Assembly: GCF_900113645.1 (NCBI RefSeq)
Contig: NZ_FOQC01000002.1
Location: forward strand, 103,420 to 167,419
DNA length: 64,000 bases
Direction of reading: 5' to 3'
Source: Trichococcus flocculiformis
GTDB lineage: Bacteria > Bacillota > Bacilli > Lactobacillales > Aerococcaceae
Every line of letters starts with the position of its first letter. Position 1 is the stretch's first letter. The notes under the pieces are model-generated. The model saw only the letters and a program-made list of their open reading frames with translations. It was not told where the DNA came from and searched no databases. Below, one piece after another: positions 1-10,900 of the stretch. Both the position numbers and the translations under genes were made by a program.

Positions 1-305
1 AAGATATCAACTTTGATTTCTTTTCCTACTTCGTATTCTCCTAGCTCAACATTGTTAAATTCACGAATGAAGCGCTTAGGAGCAGTTTTTGCTTTTGCTG
101 CATGACCCTTAGCAGGTTTGTTTGACAATACTTCACGCATTTCTTGGTAGCCTAGTTGTACCGCTTCGTAGCCGTCTGTTTCGTTAGTTTTAACTTGTAA
201 AACAACGTTTGGAGTAGCTTCGATAACTGTAACTGGTACTAACTCACCGTTTGCAGTAAAGAATTGAGTCATTCCTACTTTTTTGCCTAAGATTCCTTTG
301 GTCAT
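1..305 (-). CDS. rplC: 50S ribosomal protein L3, N-terminal part (runs off the left edge)
   Basis: Reading leftwards from the ATG at 305 gives a protein starting [16 protein letters not shown], the typical L3 N-terminus. L3 is an early 23S rRNA-binding protein near the peptidyl-transferase centre. About 101 residues are present of roughly 208 expected; the rest lies outside the window, so this is a window cut and not a broken gene. A GGAGGT ribosome-binding site precedes the ATG. It lies 38 bp behind rpsJ, the normal rpsJ-rplC start of the S10 operon. Confidence 0.95.
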   Translation of the reverse strand, partial: MTKGILGKKVGMTQFFTANGELVPVTVIEATPNVVLQVKTNETDGYEAVQLGYQEMREVLSNKPAKGHAAKAKTAPKRFIREFNNVELGEYEVGKEIKVDI

Positions 306-343
306 GGTAACACCTCCGTTTGTTTTTTATATGATAGGTTTGA

Positions 344-652
344 TTATAATTTGATTTCGATGTCTACGCCGCTTGGTAAATCAAGCTTCATCAAAGCGTC
401 AACAGTTTTTGTTGTTGGGTTGATGATGTCGATCAGACGTTTGTGTGTAAGCATTTCGAACTGCTCACGAGAATCTTTGTACTTGTGAGTAGCACGGATC
501 ACTGTGTATAGTGATCTTTCAGTCGGCAATGGAATCGGACCAGAAACGGTAGCTCCCGTTCTTTTTGCTGTTTCCACGATTTTATCCGCTGATTGATCAA
601 GAGCACGGTGTTCATATGCTTTTAAACGAATACGTATTTTTTGTTTTGCCAT
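344..652 (-). CDS. rpsJ: 30S ribosomal protein S10
   Basis: The 102-residue product ([20 protein letters not shown]...) matches S10 over its full usual length. S10 sits in the 30S head and also acts as NusE in transcription antitermination. It is the first gene of the S10 ribosomal protein operon and is followed by rplC after a short gap. The ATG at 652 has GGAGG-type pairing (ccctcc on the plus strand) immediately upstream. Transcription should start at the promoter at 826-854, which leaves a leader of about 170 nt containing a stable hairpin. Confidence 0.97.
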   Translation of the reverse strand: MAKQKIRIRLKAYEHRALDQSADKIVETAKRTGATVSGPIPLPTERSLYTVIRATHKYKDSREQFEMLTHKRLIDIINPTTKTVDALMKLDLPSGVDIEIKL

Positions 653-707
653 GTTGTTCCCTCCTTCGTCAGATGTAATTCATAAGACTAGCTCCACGAA
701 AATTCCC

Positions 708-744
708 CGGCACACCCGCCGTGACAAAGCGACCGGGTGTGTCG
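708..744 (-). promoter_or_regulatory. Stem-loop in the S10 operon leader
   Basis: CGGCACACCCG (708-718) pairs with CGGGTGTGTCG (734-744), an 11-bp GC-rich stem with one mismatch, inside the untranslated leader between the promoter at 826-854 and rpsJ. The sequence shows the hairpin. A role in ribosomal protein feedback control is only an inference; no U-tract follows, so it is not a simple terminator. Confidence 0.5.
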
Positions 745-825
745 CAACCTCTCGTCTCTTAGCTGCGGTTCCCGATTGTACGATAACCAATACATTATTC
801 ATAACCATGAATGCCGTACCAATAT

Positions 826-854
826 ATTATACATAATCGCATTAAGCAAAGCAA
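826..854 (-). promoter_or_regulatory. Sigma-A-type promoter of the S10 operon
   Basis: On the minus strand TTGCTT (849-854) and TATAAT (826-831) are separated by exactly 17 bp. This is the best promoter upstream of rpsJ. A second in-phase TTGCTT overlaps it at 844-849 but would give a poor spacer. Confidence 0.8.
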
Positions 855-1263
855 GTCTTTTCTGAAAATAATAATAAAATTAGTGCCGATTTTTTCAAAA
901 TCTTCTGCTCTTGCTCTCAGAATACTTTTTTTGCCCTTTCACTATTATACAGAAACCGATCGGGATAGCAAACAATTTGAATTTCTGCGCCGCAACTATT
1001 ACCGCGCCTTTTTTTATCGCGGACTGCTTTTCTCGGATTATCAGAGCCCTTTATATTTATATAGAAGAAACACAATTTTTTCGGGAGGCTCATGCAAGAA
1101 TAATATTTTGTTGCAGCAGCCAGTTCATGTCAGTTTGCTTTTTCGCCACTTACATCTTTTTTACTTTTTTCATGCAGCTACAGCCCTTATCCGATGAGAG
1201 TCCGCACACCAATTGCGAAACAGAGATACATTCTTTTTCATAAAGCATTTCGGTACCTTCCCG
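855..1263. other. Intergenic stretch without a supported gene
   Basis: Between the S10 promoter and the amtB regulatory region lies AT-rich sequence. Two overlapping plus-strand open frames of about 110-128 codons cross it. They lack a convincing ribosome-binding site and give low-complexity products rich in F, Y, L and R, so I do not call them genes. I see no RNA gene or repeat here. Confidence 0.5.
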
Positions 1264-1280
1264 TGTCAATTAATATCACA
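1264..1280 (+). promoter_or_regulatory. GlnR/TnrA-type operator upstream of amtB
   Basis: TGTCA-N7-TCACA is an exact match to the GlnR/TnrA consensus TGTNA-N7-TNACA and lies 103 bp before the amtB start codon. In Firmicutes this site controls nitrogen genes including amtB-glnK. The regulator gene itself is not in the window. No clear -10 box could be fixed downstream, so the exact promoter is open. Confidence 0.75.
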
Positions 1281-1383
1281 ATGCCCGTCATCATTTAGAT
1301 GATTTTCTTTTGTTCAGCGTGTACAGTTAACAACATCACAAGCAGCTGGTCACTCGTCAGATGCCAGCGGAAGGAGATTATCA

Positions 1384-3177
1384 ATGGAGAATATAAATTA
1401 CGCTGACACAACTTTCGTATTCCTTGCAACAATCTTGGTTTTATTAATGACACCAGCGCTTTCCCTTTTTTATGGAGGGATGGTACGGAAAAAAAATATC
1501 CTCAGCACAACGATGCATAGCTATGCAGCCATTGCCGTAGTATCTATCCAATGGATTCTCTTCGGTTATTCATTTGTTTTCGGTGGTTACGGACCGTTGA
1601 TCGGTGATGGTTCTTTCGCCCTACTCAACAACGTTAGTTTTGCACCGATCGACTATGCACCCACGATTCCCCACCAACTATTCTTGATGTTCCAATTGGC
1701 ATTTGCTGTCATCACGCCGGCTTTGGTATCTGGAAGTATCGCGGAACGCATGAAGTTCCCAGCCTTCTTAGCGTTCATCCTGTTATGGACGACATTCGTC
1801 TATGATCCTATCGCTCATTGGATCTGGGGAAATGGCGGTTGGATCCGCGAATTGGATGCACTTGATTTTGCAGGCGGCAGTGTCATACACATTAGTTCAG
1901 GCGTATCGGCTTTGGTGGCAGCCATCTACATCGGCAAACGAAGCAACCATGACTCGATCAAGCCACATAATATTCCGATGACAATGATTGGTGCCGGTCT
2001 TCTTCTATTCGGTTGGTACGGTTTCAACGCTGGAAGCGCACTGGCAATCAACGACATCGCCTTGAATGCCTTCATCGCAACGAACACTTCCGCAGCAGCT
2101 GCAGGTCTAAGTTGGATGTTCTGCGAATGGTTGATCCACAAGAAGCCGACAGCGCTCGGATTTGTCAGCGGAATTGTGGCAGGGCTCGTTTCCATCACTC
2201 CTGGTGCAGGTTTCGTCAGTCCGTTCGCTTCCCTTATGATCGGATTGATCGGCGGTATCGTTTGTTTCTACGGTGTCACCGTTCTGAAGAAAAAATTTGC
2301 TTATGATGATGCGCTTGATGCATTCGGTTGCCACGGTATCGGCGGAATCTGGGGCGGGATTGCGACAGGAATCTTCGCAACAAGTTCAATCAACCCTGCT
2401 ATCGAAGGCGGCTTATTGGACGGAAATATTAGACTTTTGGTTGCAGAAGTAATCAGCATCCTTGCGGTAGTTACATATGCCGGTATTGTATCTTATCTCT
2501 TATTAAAACTGATCAGCCAATTCATGCAACTGCGCGTCTCTGCACAAGAGGAAGAAATCGGATTGGACTATGCCATACACGGAGAAACTGCTTACGGCAG
2601 CATCGCTGTAGCATTAAGTGAACCGAACCATTCGAATTCCGATGGATCTGTCGTACTGGGCGAATTGAGAACGGCCTTCCAAAAATTTCAGGAGCGCTCT
2701 TTCACGGGTAACGGTCCCGAACTGGCTTTCGCAAACTCGAATCCAGAAGACTTGAATCAATCGGTAGTTGTGGAGTACCAAGCATCTGGAACTACAACAG
2801 CCAGCAGTGGCGCGAATAATAAAATCACCAAAATTGAAATCATCACGAACGAAAGCAAATTCGAAGGTCTGAAAAAAGCCCTCAATAACATCGGCATCAC
2901 TGGCATGACAGTTTTCGACGTATTCGGCTATGGTATGCAAAAAGGCCATTCAACTTATTACCGAGGCGTCGAGACCGAAGCCGATCTGCTGCCGAAAATT
3001 CGTGTCGAAGTTGTCGTCAGCACCGTGCCAGTCCACGAGGTAGTAGCTGCTGCCAGAAAAGCATTGTACACAGGCAACATCGGAGATGGGAAAATATTCA
3101 TCTATAATGTAGAAAATGTCATCCGAGTCAGCACAGGCGACGAGGGCAAGAAAGCTTTGGAATATCCAACCGAATAA
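1384..3177 (+). CDS. amtB: Ammonium channel fused to a C-terminal PII signalling domain (Amt-GlnK fusion)
   Basis: The 597-residue protein combines two parts. Residues 1 to about 405 form an Amt/Mep/Rh ammonium channel with eleven hydrophobic segments and the two pore histidine motifs (PIAHWIWGNGGW and GCHGIGGIWGG). Residues about 478-597 form a complete PII domain with a T-loop GHSTYYRG, whose second Tyr (about 526) is at the position of the uridylylated Tyr of GlnB, and the IGDGKIFIY signature. A polar linker of about 70 residues joins them. Normally PII is a separate GlnK trimer that plugs the channel. Here the inhibitor is tethered, so channel gating and nitrogen sensing are probably in one trimeric protein. 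AGGAG precedes the ATG. It stands alone, opposite to the ribosomal protein operons on both sides. Confidence 0.93.
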   Translation: MENINYADTTFVFLATILVLLMTPALSLFYGGMVRKKNILSTTMHSYAAIAVVSIQWILFGYSFVFGGYGPLIGDGSFALLNNVSFAPIDYAPTIPHQLFLMFQLAFAVITPALVSGSIAERMKFPAFLAFILLWTTFVYDPIAHWIWGNGGWIRELDALDFAGGSVIHISSGVSALVAAIYIGKRSNHDSIKPHNIPMTMIGAGLLLFGWYGFNAGSALAINDIALNAFIATNTSAAAAGLSWMFCEWLIHKKPTALGFVSGIVAGLVSITPGAGFVSPFASLMIGLIGGIVCFYGVTVLKKKFAYDDALDAFGCHGIGGIWGGIATGIFATSSINPAIEGGLLDGNIRLLVAEVISILAVVTYAGIVSYLLLKLISQFMQLRVSAQEEEIGLDYAIHGETAYGSIAVALSEPNHSNSDGSVVLGELRTAFQKFQERSFTGNGPELAFANSNPEDLNQSVVVEYQASGTTTASSGANNKITKIEIITNESKFEGLKKALNNIGITGMTVFDVFGYGMQKGHSTYYRGVETEADLLPKIRVEVVVSTVPVHEVVAAARKALYTGNIGDGKIFIYNVENVIRVSTGDEGKKALEYPTE

Positions 3178-3185
3178 GTCCAAAT

Positions 3186-3226
3186 AAAAGAAGATCATCC
3201 GGAGTCGCATCCGATGATCTTCTTTT
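3186..3226 (+). terminator. Intrinsic terminator of amtB
   Basis: AAAAGAAGATCATC (3186-3199) pairs with GATGATCTTCTTTT (3213-3226), starting 8 bp after the amtB stop codon. Confidence 0.85.
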
Positions 3227-3272
3227 GTCTTGTATCAGTCCCGGTTCACGTCAATATCCATTTGTCTGAATC

Positions 3273-3310
3273 AAAAAAAATCCCAAGAGCAGAAGCTCTC
3301 GGGATTTTTT
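3273..3310 (-). terminator. Intrinsic terminator of tuf
   Basis: Stem AAATCCCAAGAGC / GCTCTCGGGATTT with loop AGAA; an A-run on the plus strand (3273-3280) supplies the U-tract for minus-strand transcription. A T-run on the other side may make it work in both directions. Confidence 0.85.
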
Positions 3311-3341
3311 TAATCACATTAAATTTTATTTTGAAATAAAA

Positions 3342-4529
3342 TTATTTAGAGATTGAAGCTACAACGCCAGCGCCTACAGTACGGCCGCCTTCACGAATAG
3401 AGAACTTAGTTCCTTCTTCGATAGCGATTGGGTGGATCAGTTCAACTTCCATAGTAACGTTATCGCCAGGCATTACCATTTCAACGCCTTCTGGTAAGTT
3501 ACATACGCCTGTAACGTCAGTTGTACGGAAGTAGAATTGTGGACGGTAGTTTGTGAAGAATGGAGTGTGACGTCCGCCTTCTTCTTTTGAAAGTACATAA
3601 ACTTCAGCAGAGAAAGTTGTATGTGGAGTGATTGTACCTGGTTTAGCCAATACTTGACCACGTTGGATTTGCTCACGTGTAACACCACGCAACAAAGCTC
3701 CTACGTTATCGCCAGCTTCAGCGTAATCCAATAATTTACGGAACATTTCAACACCGGTAACAACTGTTTTCTTAGTTTCTTCAGCAATACCGACGATTTC
3801 AACTTCGTCACCAACGCGGACTTGTCCACGCTCAACACGGCCTGTAGCAACAGTACCACGTCCAGTGATTGAGAATACGTCCTCGATAGGCATCATGAAT
3901 GGTTTGTCAGTGTCACGAGTTGGAGTTGGGATGTACTCGTCAACAGCTGCCATCAATTCTAAGATTTTTTCTTCGTAAGACTCGTCGCCTTCCAAAGCTC
4001 TTAAAGCTGAACCAGCGATTACAGGAACATCGTCACCAGGGAAATCGTATTCTGTTAACAGGTCACGAACTTCCATTTCAACTAATTCCAATAACTCTTC
4101 ATCGTCAACCATGTCGACTTTGTTCAAGAATACTACGATGTAAGGAACACCAACTTGACGAGACAACAAGATGTGCTCGCGAGTTTGTGGCATTGGGCCA
4201 TCAGCAGCAGAAACTACTAAGATAGCGCCGTCCATTTGTGCAGCACCAGTGATCATGTTTTTAACATAATCCGCGTGACCTGGGCAGTCTACGTGAGCGT
4301 AGTGACGAGTTTCAGTTTGGTATTCAACGTGAGAAGTGTTGATTGTGATACCACGTTCTCTTTCTTCTGGAGCGTTGTCGATTGCAGCATAGTTAGATGC
4401 TTCAGCGAACCCTTTTTTAGCTAAAACTGTTGTGATAGCTGCTGTTAATGTTGTTTTACCATGGTCAACGTGTCCGATTGTACCAACGTTTACATGGGGT
4501 TTTGAACGGTCGAATTTTACTTTTGCCAT
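3342..4529 (-). CDS. tuf: Elongation factor Tu
   Basis: The 395-residue product is full-length EF-Tu, the GTPase that brings aminoacyl-tRNA to the ribosome. It shows G1 GHVDHGKT (19-26), DCPGH and NKVD GTP-binding motifs and the two C-terminal beta-barrel domains ending in [20 protein letters not shown] lies about 12 nt before the ATG. It is the last gene of the str cluster, but a strong promoter of its own lies in the 120-bp gap behind fusA, so it can be transcribed separately from rpsL-rpsG-fusA. Confidence 0.98.
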   Translation of the reverse strand: MAKVKFDRSKPHVNVGTIGHVDHGKTTLTAAITTVLAKKGFAEASNYAAIDNAPEERERGITINTSHVEYQTETRHYAHVDCPGHADYVKNMITGAAQMDGAILVVSAADGPMPQTREHILLSRQVGVPYIVVFLNKVDMVDDEELLELVEMEVRDLLTEYDFPGDDVPVIAGSALRALEGDESYEEKILELMAAVDEYIPTPTRDTDKPFMMPIEDVFSITGRGTVATGRVERGQVRVGDEVEIVGIAEETKKTVVTGVEMFRKLLDYAEAGDNVGALLRGVTREQIQRGQVLAKPGTITPHTTFSAEVYVLSKEEGGRHTPFFTNYRPQFYFRTTDVTGVCNLPEGVEMVMPGDNVTMEVELIHPIAIEEGTKFSIREGGRTVGAGVVASISK

Positions 4530-4596
4530 TTTAAATCATTTCCTCCTCATATTGAGTGCTTATAATTTGTCTAGACTCTAAACGTCTATCGTATAA

Positions 4597-4625
4597 AGTA
4601 TACCGATTTGTGCTCGAAAAAGCAA
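4597..4625 (-). promoter_or_regulatory. Internal promoter for tuf
   Basis: On the minus strand TTGCTT (4620-4625) and TATACT (4597-4602) with a 17-bp spacer lie between fusA and tuf, 68 bp before the tuf start codon. Confidence 0.75.
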
Positions 4626-4649
4626 TATACAAGCTAAGCAACAGCGAGA

Positions 4650-6737
4650 TTACTCTTCGCTATTTTTTCCGCTCTTCTTGATGATATCTTCTTGAACAGC
4701 TTTAGGAACAGCTTCGTAATGATCGAATGTCATTGAGAATGTTCCACGGCCTTGTGTAGAAGAACGTAGAGTTGTAGCATATCCAAACATTTCTGATAAT
4801 GGAATGCTGCTCTTAACGATTTGTGCATTTCCGCGTGCTTCAGTACCTTCGATACGTCCACGACGAGAACTTACGTGTCCCATTACATCTCCTAGATAAT
4901 CATCAGGAACTGTAATTTCTACAGCCATCATTGGCTCAAGGATTGCAGGGTCAGCTTTTTTAGCTGCGTTACGCAAAGCAAGTGAAGCAGCAACTTTAAA
5001 TGCTGTTTCAGATGAATCGACATCATGGTAAGAACCATCATACAATTTAGCTTTAACGTCAACTAAAGGATAACCAGCCAATACACCATTTTCCATTGCG
5101 TCTTTCAAACCAGCTTCAACTGCAGGGATGTATTCACGAGGAACAACCCCACCGACGATAGCATTTTCAAACGCAAATCCAGCGCCTTCTTCGTTAGGAG
5201 TAAATTCAACCCATACGTGACCGAATTGACCTTTACCACCTGATTGACGAACGAATTTACCTTCAGATTGAACAGTTTGACGGAATGTTTCACGGTAAGA
5301 TACTTGAGGAGCACCTACTGTAGCTTCAACTTTGAACTCACGTCTCATACGGTCAACGATGATGTCCAAGTGCAATTCACCCATACCCGCGATGATTGTT
5401 TGACCAGTCTCTGGGTTAGTGGAAGCACGGAAAGTAGGATCTTCTTCAGAAAGTTTCTGTAACGCGATACCCATTTTATCTTGGTCAGCTTTTGATTTAG
5501 GTTCAATCGCAACTTCGATAACTGGTTCCGGGAAGTTCATGGATTCAAGGATAACATGTATCTTTTCATCACACAAAGTATCTCCAGTAGTTGTATCTTT
5601 CAAACCAACTGCTGCAGCGATGTCTCCTGAGAATACTTCAGGAATTTCACTACGGCTGTTAGCATGCATCTGCAGGATACGTCCAACACGTTCGCGTTTG
5701 CCTTTTGTAGCATTCTGAACGTAAGAACCACTTTGTAAAGTACCAGCGTATACGCGGAAGAATGTCAGACGGCCCACGAACGGGTCAGTCATAACTTTAA
5801 ATGCTAGAGCTGCAAATGGCGCTTCGTCGCTTGCAGGGACACTTATTTCTTCACCGTCATCGTCAGTACCTGTGATAGCCGGAACATCCAATGGTGATGG
5901 AAGGTAGTCGATAACTGCATCAAGCAATAATTGAACACCTTTATTTTTGAAAGCAGAACCGCAAAGCATCGGGAAAAATTCTACATTACATGTAGCAGTA
6001 CGAATACCTTTTTTCAATTCTTCTTTCGTAATTTCTTCACCATCAAGATATTTTTCCATCAAAGCTTCATCAGTTTCAGCAACAGCTTCAACCAATTTAG
6101 TACGCCACTCTTCAGCTGCTTCAAGATATTCCGCTGGAATTTCTTCTTCATGGTATTCAGTACCTTCATCGTTGTCATAGATTTCAGCCTTCATTTCGAC
6201 TAAATCGATAATTCCTTTGAATGTATCTTCAGAACCAATCGGCAATTGAATCGGATGCGCGTTAGCTTGTAGACGATCATGGAGAGTGCCTAAAGAGTAT
6301 AAGAAATCTGCTCCCAATTTGTCCATTTTGTTTGCGAAGATGATACGAGGTACACCATAAGTTGTAGCTTGACGCCAAACCGTTTCAGTTTGAGGTTCTA
6401 CACCTGATTGTGAATCAAGTAAAGCAACAGCTCCATCCAAAACACGCAGAGAACGTTCAACTTCGATAGTGAAGTCAACGTGACCAGGAGTATCGATGAT
6501 ATTTACGCGATACCCTTTCCATTGTGCAGTAGTGGCAGCTGAAGTGATGGTAATCCCACGTTCTTGTTCTTGTTCCATCCAGTCCATTTGTGAAGCCCCT
6601 TCGTGGGTTTCACCGATTTTATGGATTTTACCGGTATAGTACAATACACGCTCAGTCGTCGTTGTTTTACCTGCGTCGATATGAGCCATGATACCGATAT
6701 TTCTCGTGTTTTCTAGAGAAAATTCTCTTTGTGCCAT
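4650..6737 (-). CDS. fusA: Elongation factor G
   Basis: The 695-residue product is full-length EF-G, the GTPase that drives translocation and, with RRF, ribosome recycling. It has G1 AHIDAGKT (18-25), DTPGHVDF and NKMD, followed by the domain II-V signatures (GMGELHLDI, domain [13 protein letters not shown]). AGGTG precedes the ATG. It lies in the str operon 117 bp after rpsG; that gap contains a tandem pair of 12-bp palindromes. Confidence 0.98.
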   Translation of the reverse strand: MAQREFSLENTRNIGIMAHIDAGKTTTTERVLYYTGKIHKIGETHEGASQMDWMEQEQERGITITSAATTAQWKGYRVNIIDTPGHVDFTIEVERSLRVLDGAVALLDSQSGVEPQTETVWRQATTYGVPRIIFANKMDKLGADFLYSLGTLHDRLQANAHPIQLPIGSEDTFKGIIDLVEMKAEIYDNDEGTEYHEEEIPAEYLEAAEEWRTKLVEAVAETDEALMEKYLDGEEITKEELKKGIRTATCNVEFFPMLCGSAFKNKGVQLLLDAVIDYLPSPLDVPAITGTDDDGEEISVPASDEAPFAALAFKVMTDPFVGRLTFFRVYAGTLQSGSYVQNATKGKRERVGRILQMHANSRSEIPEVFSGDIAAAVGLKDTTTGDTLCDEKIHVILESMNFPEPVIEVAIEPKSKADQDKMGIALQKLSEEDPTFRASTNPETGQTIIAGMGELHLDIIVDRMRREFKVEATVGAPQVSYRETFRQTVQSEGKFVRQSGGKGQFGHVWVEFTPNEEGAGFAFENAIVGGVVPREYIPAVEAGLKDAMENGVLAGYPLVDVKAKLYDGSYHDVDSSETAFKVAASLALRNAAKKADPAILEPMMAVEITVPDDYLGDVMGHVSSRRGRIEGTEARGNAQIVKSSIPLSEMFGYATTLRSSTQGRGTFSMTFDHYEAVPKAVQEDIIKKSGKNSEE

Positions 6738-6822
6738 CTTATTTCAACACCTCTCTCTTTTAAAAGTAATTGCAAGTCCATTTTATTGGAAAAATGGTGA
6801 CTTACGCAACCATAAAGCAAAT

Positions 6823-6850
6823 TTCTTGCAAGAAAAAATTCTTGCAAGAA
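6823..6850 (-). repeat. Tandem 12-bp palindromes between rpsG and fusA
   Basis: TTCTTGCAAGAA occurs at 6823-6834 and again at 6839-6850, separated by AAAA. Each copy is a perfect palindrome. Together they form a 12-bp stem with a 4-nt loop in the mRNA, beginning 5 nt after the rpsG stop codon. The sequence after the stem is only moderately U-rich, so it may be a weak attenuator, a processing site or a protein-binding site. Confidence 0.7.
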
Positions 6851-6854
6851 AATT

Positions 6855-7325
6855 TTACCAACGGTAGTGAGCGAAAGCTTTGTTAGCTTCTGCCATTTTA
6901 TGTGTATCTTCACGTTTCTTGACTGAAGCACCAGAGTTGTTGGCAGCATCCATAATTTCTTTAGCCAGACGCTCTTCCATGGTATCTTCACCGCGTAGAC
7001 GAGAGTAGTTTACCAACCAACGCAAGCCTAAAGCCATACGACGATCTGGACGTACTTCGATAGGAACTTGGTAGTTAGAACCCCCTACACGACGTGCTTT
7101 TACTTCTAAAACAGGCATGATGTTTTTCATAGCTTGTTCGAAAACTTCCAACGGGTCGTTTCCTGTAGATTCTTTAATCATTTCAAATGCGTTATATAAG
7201 ATGGTAGCAGCTTTACCACGTTTTCCATCAACCATGATACGGTTGATCAAACGAGTCACCAATTTAGAATTGTAAATCGGATCTGGCATTACTTCACGTT
7301 TTGTAACTGGACCTTTACGAGGCAT
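6855..7325 (-). CDS. rpsG: 30S ribosomal protein S7
   Basis: The 156-residue product ([26 protein letters not shown]...) is full-length S7, the primary 16S rRNA-binding protein that starts assembly of the 30S head. GGAGG stands about 8 nt before the ATG. It is the second gene of the str operon, 48 bp after rpsL. Confidence 0.98.
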   Translation of the reverse strand: MPRKGPVTKREVMPDPIYNSKLVTRLINRIMVDGKRGKAATILYNAFEMIKESTGNDPLEVFEQAMKNIMPVLEVKARRVGGSNYQVPIEVRPDRRMALGLRWLVNYSRLRGEDTMEERLAKEIMDAANNSGASVKKREDTHKMAEANKAFAHYRW

Positions 7326-7373
7326 TCAAATTCCTCCTTCCTTAACTTTTCTATTTATAGGTTTGATGTTTAA

Positions 7374-7790
7374 TTATTTTTTCTTAGGTCTCTTAGCACC
7401 GTATTTAGAACGGCTTTGCATACGGTTGTTTACACCGGCTGTATCAAGAGCTCCACGAACGATATGATAACGTACCCCTGGCAAGTCTTTTACACGTCCG
7501 CCACGGATCAGCACCACGCTGTGTTCTTGTAGGTTATGTCCGATACCAGGAATGTAAGCTGTAACTTCTAACAAGTTAGACAAACGTACACGAGCGTACT
7601 TACGTAACGCTGAGTTAGGTTTTTTCGGAGTCATTGTACCCACACGCGTACAAACACCACGTTTTTGAGGTGAGTTTGTATTTGTTTGTGATTTTTTGAA
7701 GCTATTGTAACCTTTTCCTAAAGCAGGAGATTTTGATTTTTCAATAGCAGATTGGCGCGGTTTACGCACTAGTTGATTAATTGTAGGCAT
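7374..7790 (-). CDS. rpsL: 30S ribosomal protein S12
   Basis: The 138-residue product begins [14 protein letters not shown], the conserved S12 start, and contains the [14 protein letters not shown] loop, the site of streptomycin-resistance changes in other bacteria. S12 lines the decoding centre. The frame is open for 14 more codons upstream, but a GGAGGA site sits just before the ATG at 7790, so that start is chosen. It is the first gene of the str operon. Confidence 0.97.
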   Translation of the reverse strand: MPTINQLVRKPRQSAIEKSKSPALGKGYNSFKKSQTNTNSPQKRGVCTRVGTMTPKKPNSALRKYARVRLSNLLEVTAYIPGIGHNLQEHSVVLIRGGRVKDLPGVRYHIVRGALDTAGVNNRMQSRSKYGAKRPKKK

Positions 7791-7968
7791 TGATTTTCCT
7801 CCTTCCTCGATGGGATAGCTAGGTCCACACATCCAGGTGGTTCCTTTTTAGTTAAAAAAATAAATAAATCGAAATTTTCGACTTACTATTCTTTCTGTGA
7901 CTATCATACACCAGTCAGCACGACTGAAAGATATGTTCAGGGATCTGTGTACAAAAATCACCTTTTGA

Positions 7969-7997
7969 ATCATACCACGTATATTTCTGACCGTCAA
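7969..7997 (-). promoter_or_regulatory. Promoter of the str operon
   Basis: On the minus strand TTGACG (7992-7997), a 17-bp spacer and TATGAT (7969-7974), about 180 bp upstream of rpsL. Confidence 0.75.
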
Positions 7998-8050
7998 CAG
8001 TTTGTCTTGTTTTATTTTCAATATTTCCCGTTTTTTTCGTTTTTTTCATT

Positions 8051-8080
8051 TAAAAGGGCTACCGCAAATTGCGGCAGCCC
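8051..8080 (-). terminator. Intrinsic terminator of lysS
   Basis: On the minus strand GGGCTGCCGC pairs with GCGGTAGCCC, followed by TTTT and a second T-rich run. It separates the dusB-lysS transcript from the str promoter. Confidence 0.8.
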
Positions 8081-8092
8081 CTCACATTCAAG

Positions 8093-9640
<1,548 letters not shown>

Positions 9641-9678
9641 TTAATATTGCCAATAAAAGAGTGAAAAATCAAGCCGTC

Positions 9679-10707
9679 TTAGCTATTTATTTCGATTTTT
9701 TCGAATGTACGCGCTTCTTTTGAAGCTTCGCGTTCCTCTACTTCGAAAATGAAGCGATCCAACAAGTCAACTACTTCTTGTTGTCTGGATGCTGATGTGA
9801 CTGCAGCTTTTGTTTTTGAAGCACGCGGAATGCCTTTCAAGTAATAAGCCGCGATGCTACGGAACTCTTTGACAGCTACGGTTTCGCCCTTAAGATCGGT
9901 CAATCTGTCCAAATGCAGTTTTGCAATTTCCAATTTCTCGCGCGGGGTCGATTGCGGCAACATTTCTCCAGTTTCCAGATAATGGACTGTCTGTTTGATC
10001 ATCCAAGGGTTGCTCAAGGCAGCGCGGCCTATCATAATACCATCCACGCCCGTTTCATCCATCATCCGTTTCGCATCCTCAGGTGACTTCACATCTCCGT
10101 TCCCCAATAACGGGATACGCTTCAAAGCCTGTTTAACGTCCTTGAAGATGTTCCAGTCGGCCTGTCCTTCATACATCTGTACACGCGTGCGTCCATGCAT
10201 CGCAACCGCAGCTGCACCAGCGCGTTCTGCCGCCAAAGCATTCTCCACTGCAAAAAGATGATCGGAATCCCAACCCGTCCGCATTTTTACGGTAACCGGC
10301 TTATCCACGGCATCCACGACAGCGGAAACCATTTCATAGACTTTGCCCGGATCCAACAACCACTTGGCTCCTGCTTCCGCCTTGATCACTTTGCTGACGG
10401 GACAGCCCATGTTGATGTCGATGATGGCCGCTTCCGTGTTTTCCGCCACGTATTTTGCCGCTTCAACCAGGGTATCCTTATTGCCACCCATGATTTGGAC
10501 ACTCAGCGGATATTCGTTAGGCTCGATGTGTAGCATCCGTAAGGTCTTCTCATTGCGGAATTGAATCCCTTTGTCGCTTATCATCTCGCAGACAACCAAG
10601 CCCGCGCCCATTTCTTTAACCGTGACACGGAAGGCCGCGTTGCTGATCCCGGCCATAGGTGCCACTGCAACGGGGTTATTGATTTCAATATTACCGATTT
10701 TATACAT
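9679..10707 (-). CDS. dusB: tRNA-dihydrouridine synthase B
   Basis: The 342-residue flavoprotein reduces uridines in the tRNA D-loop region with NADPH and FMN. It has a TIM-barrel with the Dus signatures PMAGISNAAFR near the N-terminus, INMGCPVSKV with the catalytic Cys, KMRTGW and GNGDV. A GGGAGT site precedes the ATG. It stands between cysK and lysS and is probably co-transcribed with lysS, which has no clear promoter of its own. Confidence 0.95.
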   Translation of the reverse strand: MYKIGNIEINNPVAVAPMAGISNAAFRVTVKEMGAGLVVCEMISDKGIQFRNEKTLRMLHIEPNEYPLSVQIMGGNKDTLVEAAKYVAENTEAAIIDINMGCPVSKVIKAEAGAKWLLDPGKVYEMVSAVVDAVDKPVTVKMRTGWDSDHLFAVENALAAERAGAAAVAMHGRTRVQMYEGQADWNIFKDVKQALKRIPLLGNGDVKSPEDAKRMMDETGVDGIMIGRAALSNPWMIKQTVHYLETGEMLPQSTPREKLEIAKLHLDRLTDLKGETVAVKEFRSIAAYYLKGIPRASKTKAAVTSASRQQEVVDLLDRFIFEVEEREASKEARTFEKIEINS

Positions 10708-10852
10708 TTTTTACTCCCTTTTTTATTTATTTATTTATGTTGATTCCATCCATTTTTTGGATGCTAAAAAACTCTTGGACCATTCTATCATCTTACAATC
10801 CGTAAGAAAAGAAAAATATCTTATCCAATTATGTATGGTGACTCGCCGATAA

Positions 10853-10885
10853 GAAAAAAGAACAAGCCATCCGATCGGCCTGCCC
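10853..10885 (-). terminator. Intrinsic terminator of cysK
   Basis: On the minus strand GGGCAGGCC pairs with GGCTTGTTC (three G-U pairs) around loop GATCGGAT, followed by six T. Confidence 0.7.
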
Positions 10886-10900
10886 TTCTTTTTCCATCTA

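Noticed and set aside
811-1243. Two plus-strand open frames of 110-128 codons upstream of amtB
   Set aside because: No ribosome-binding site, low-complexity composition, mutual overlap, and they run over the S10 promoter.
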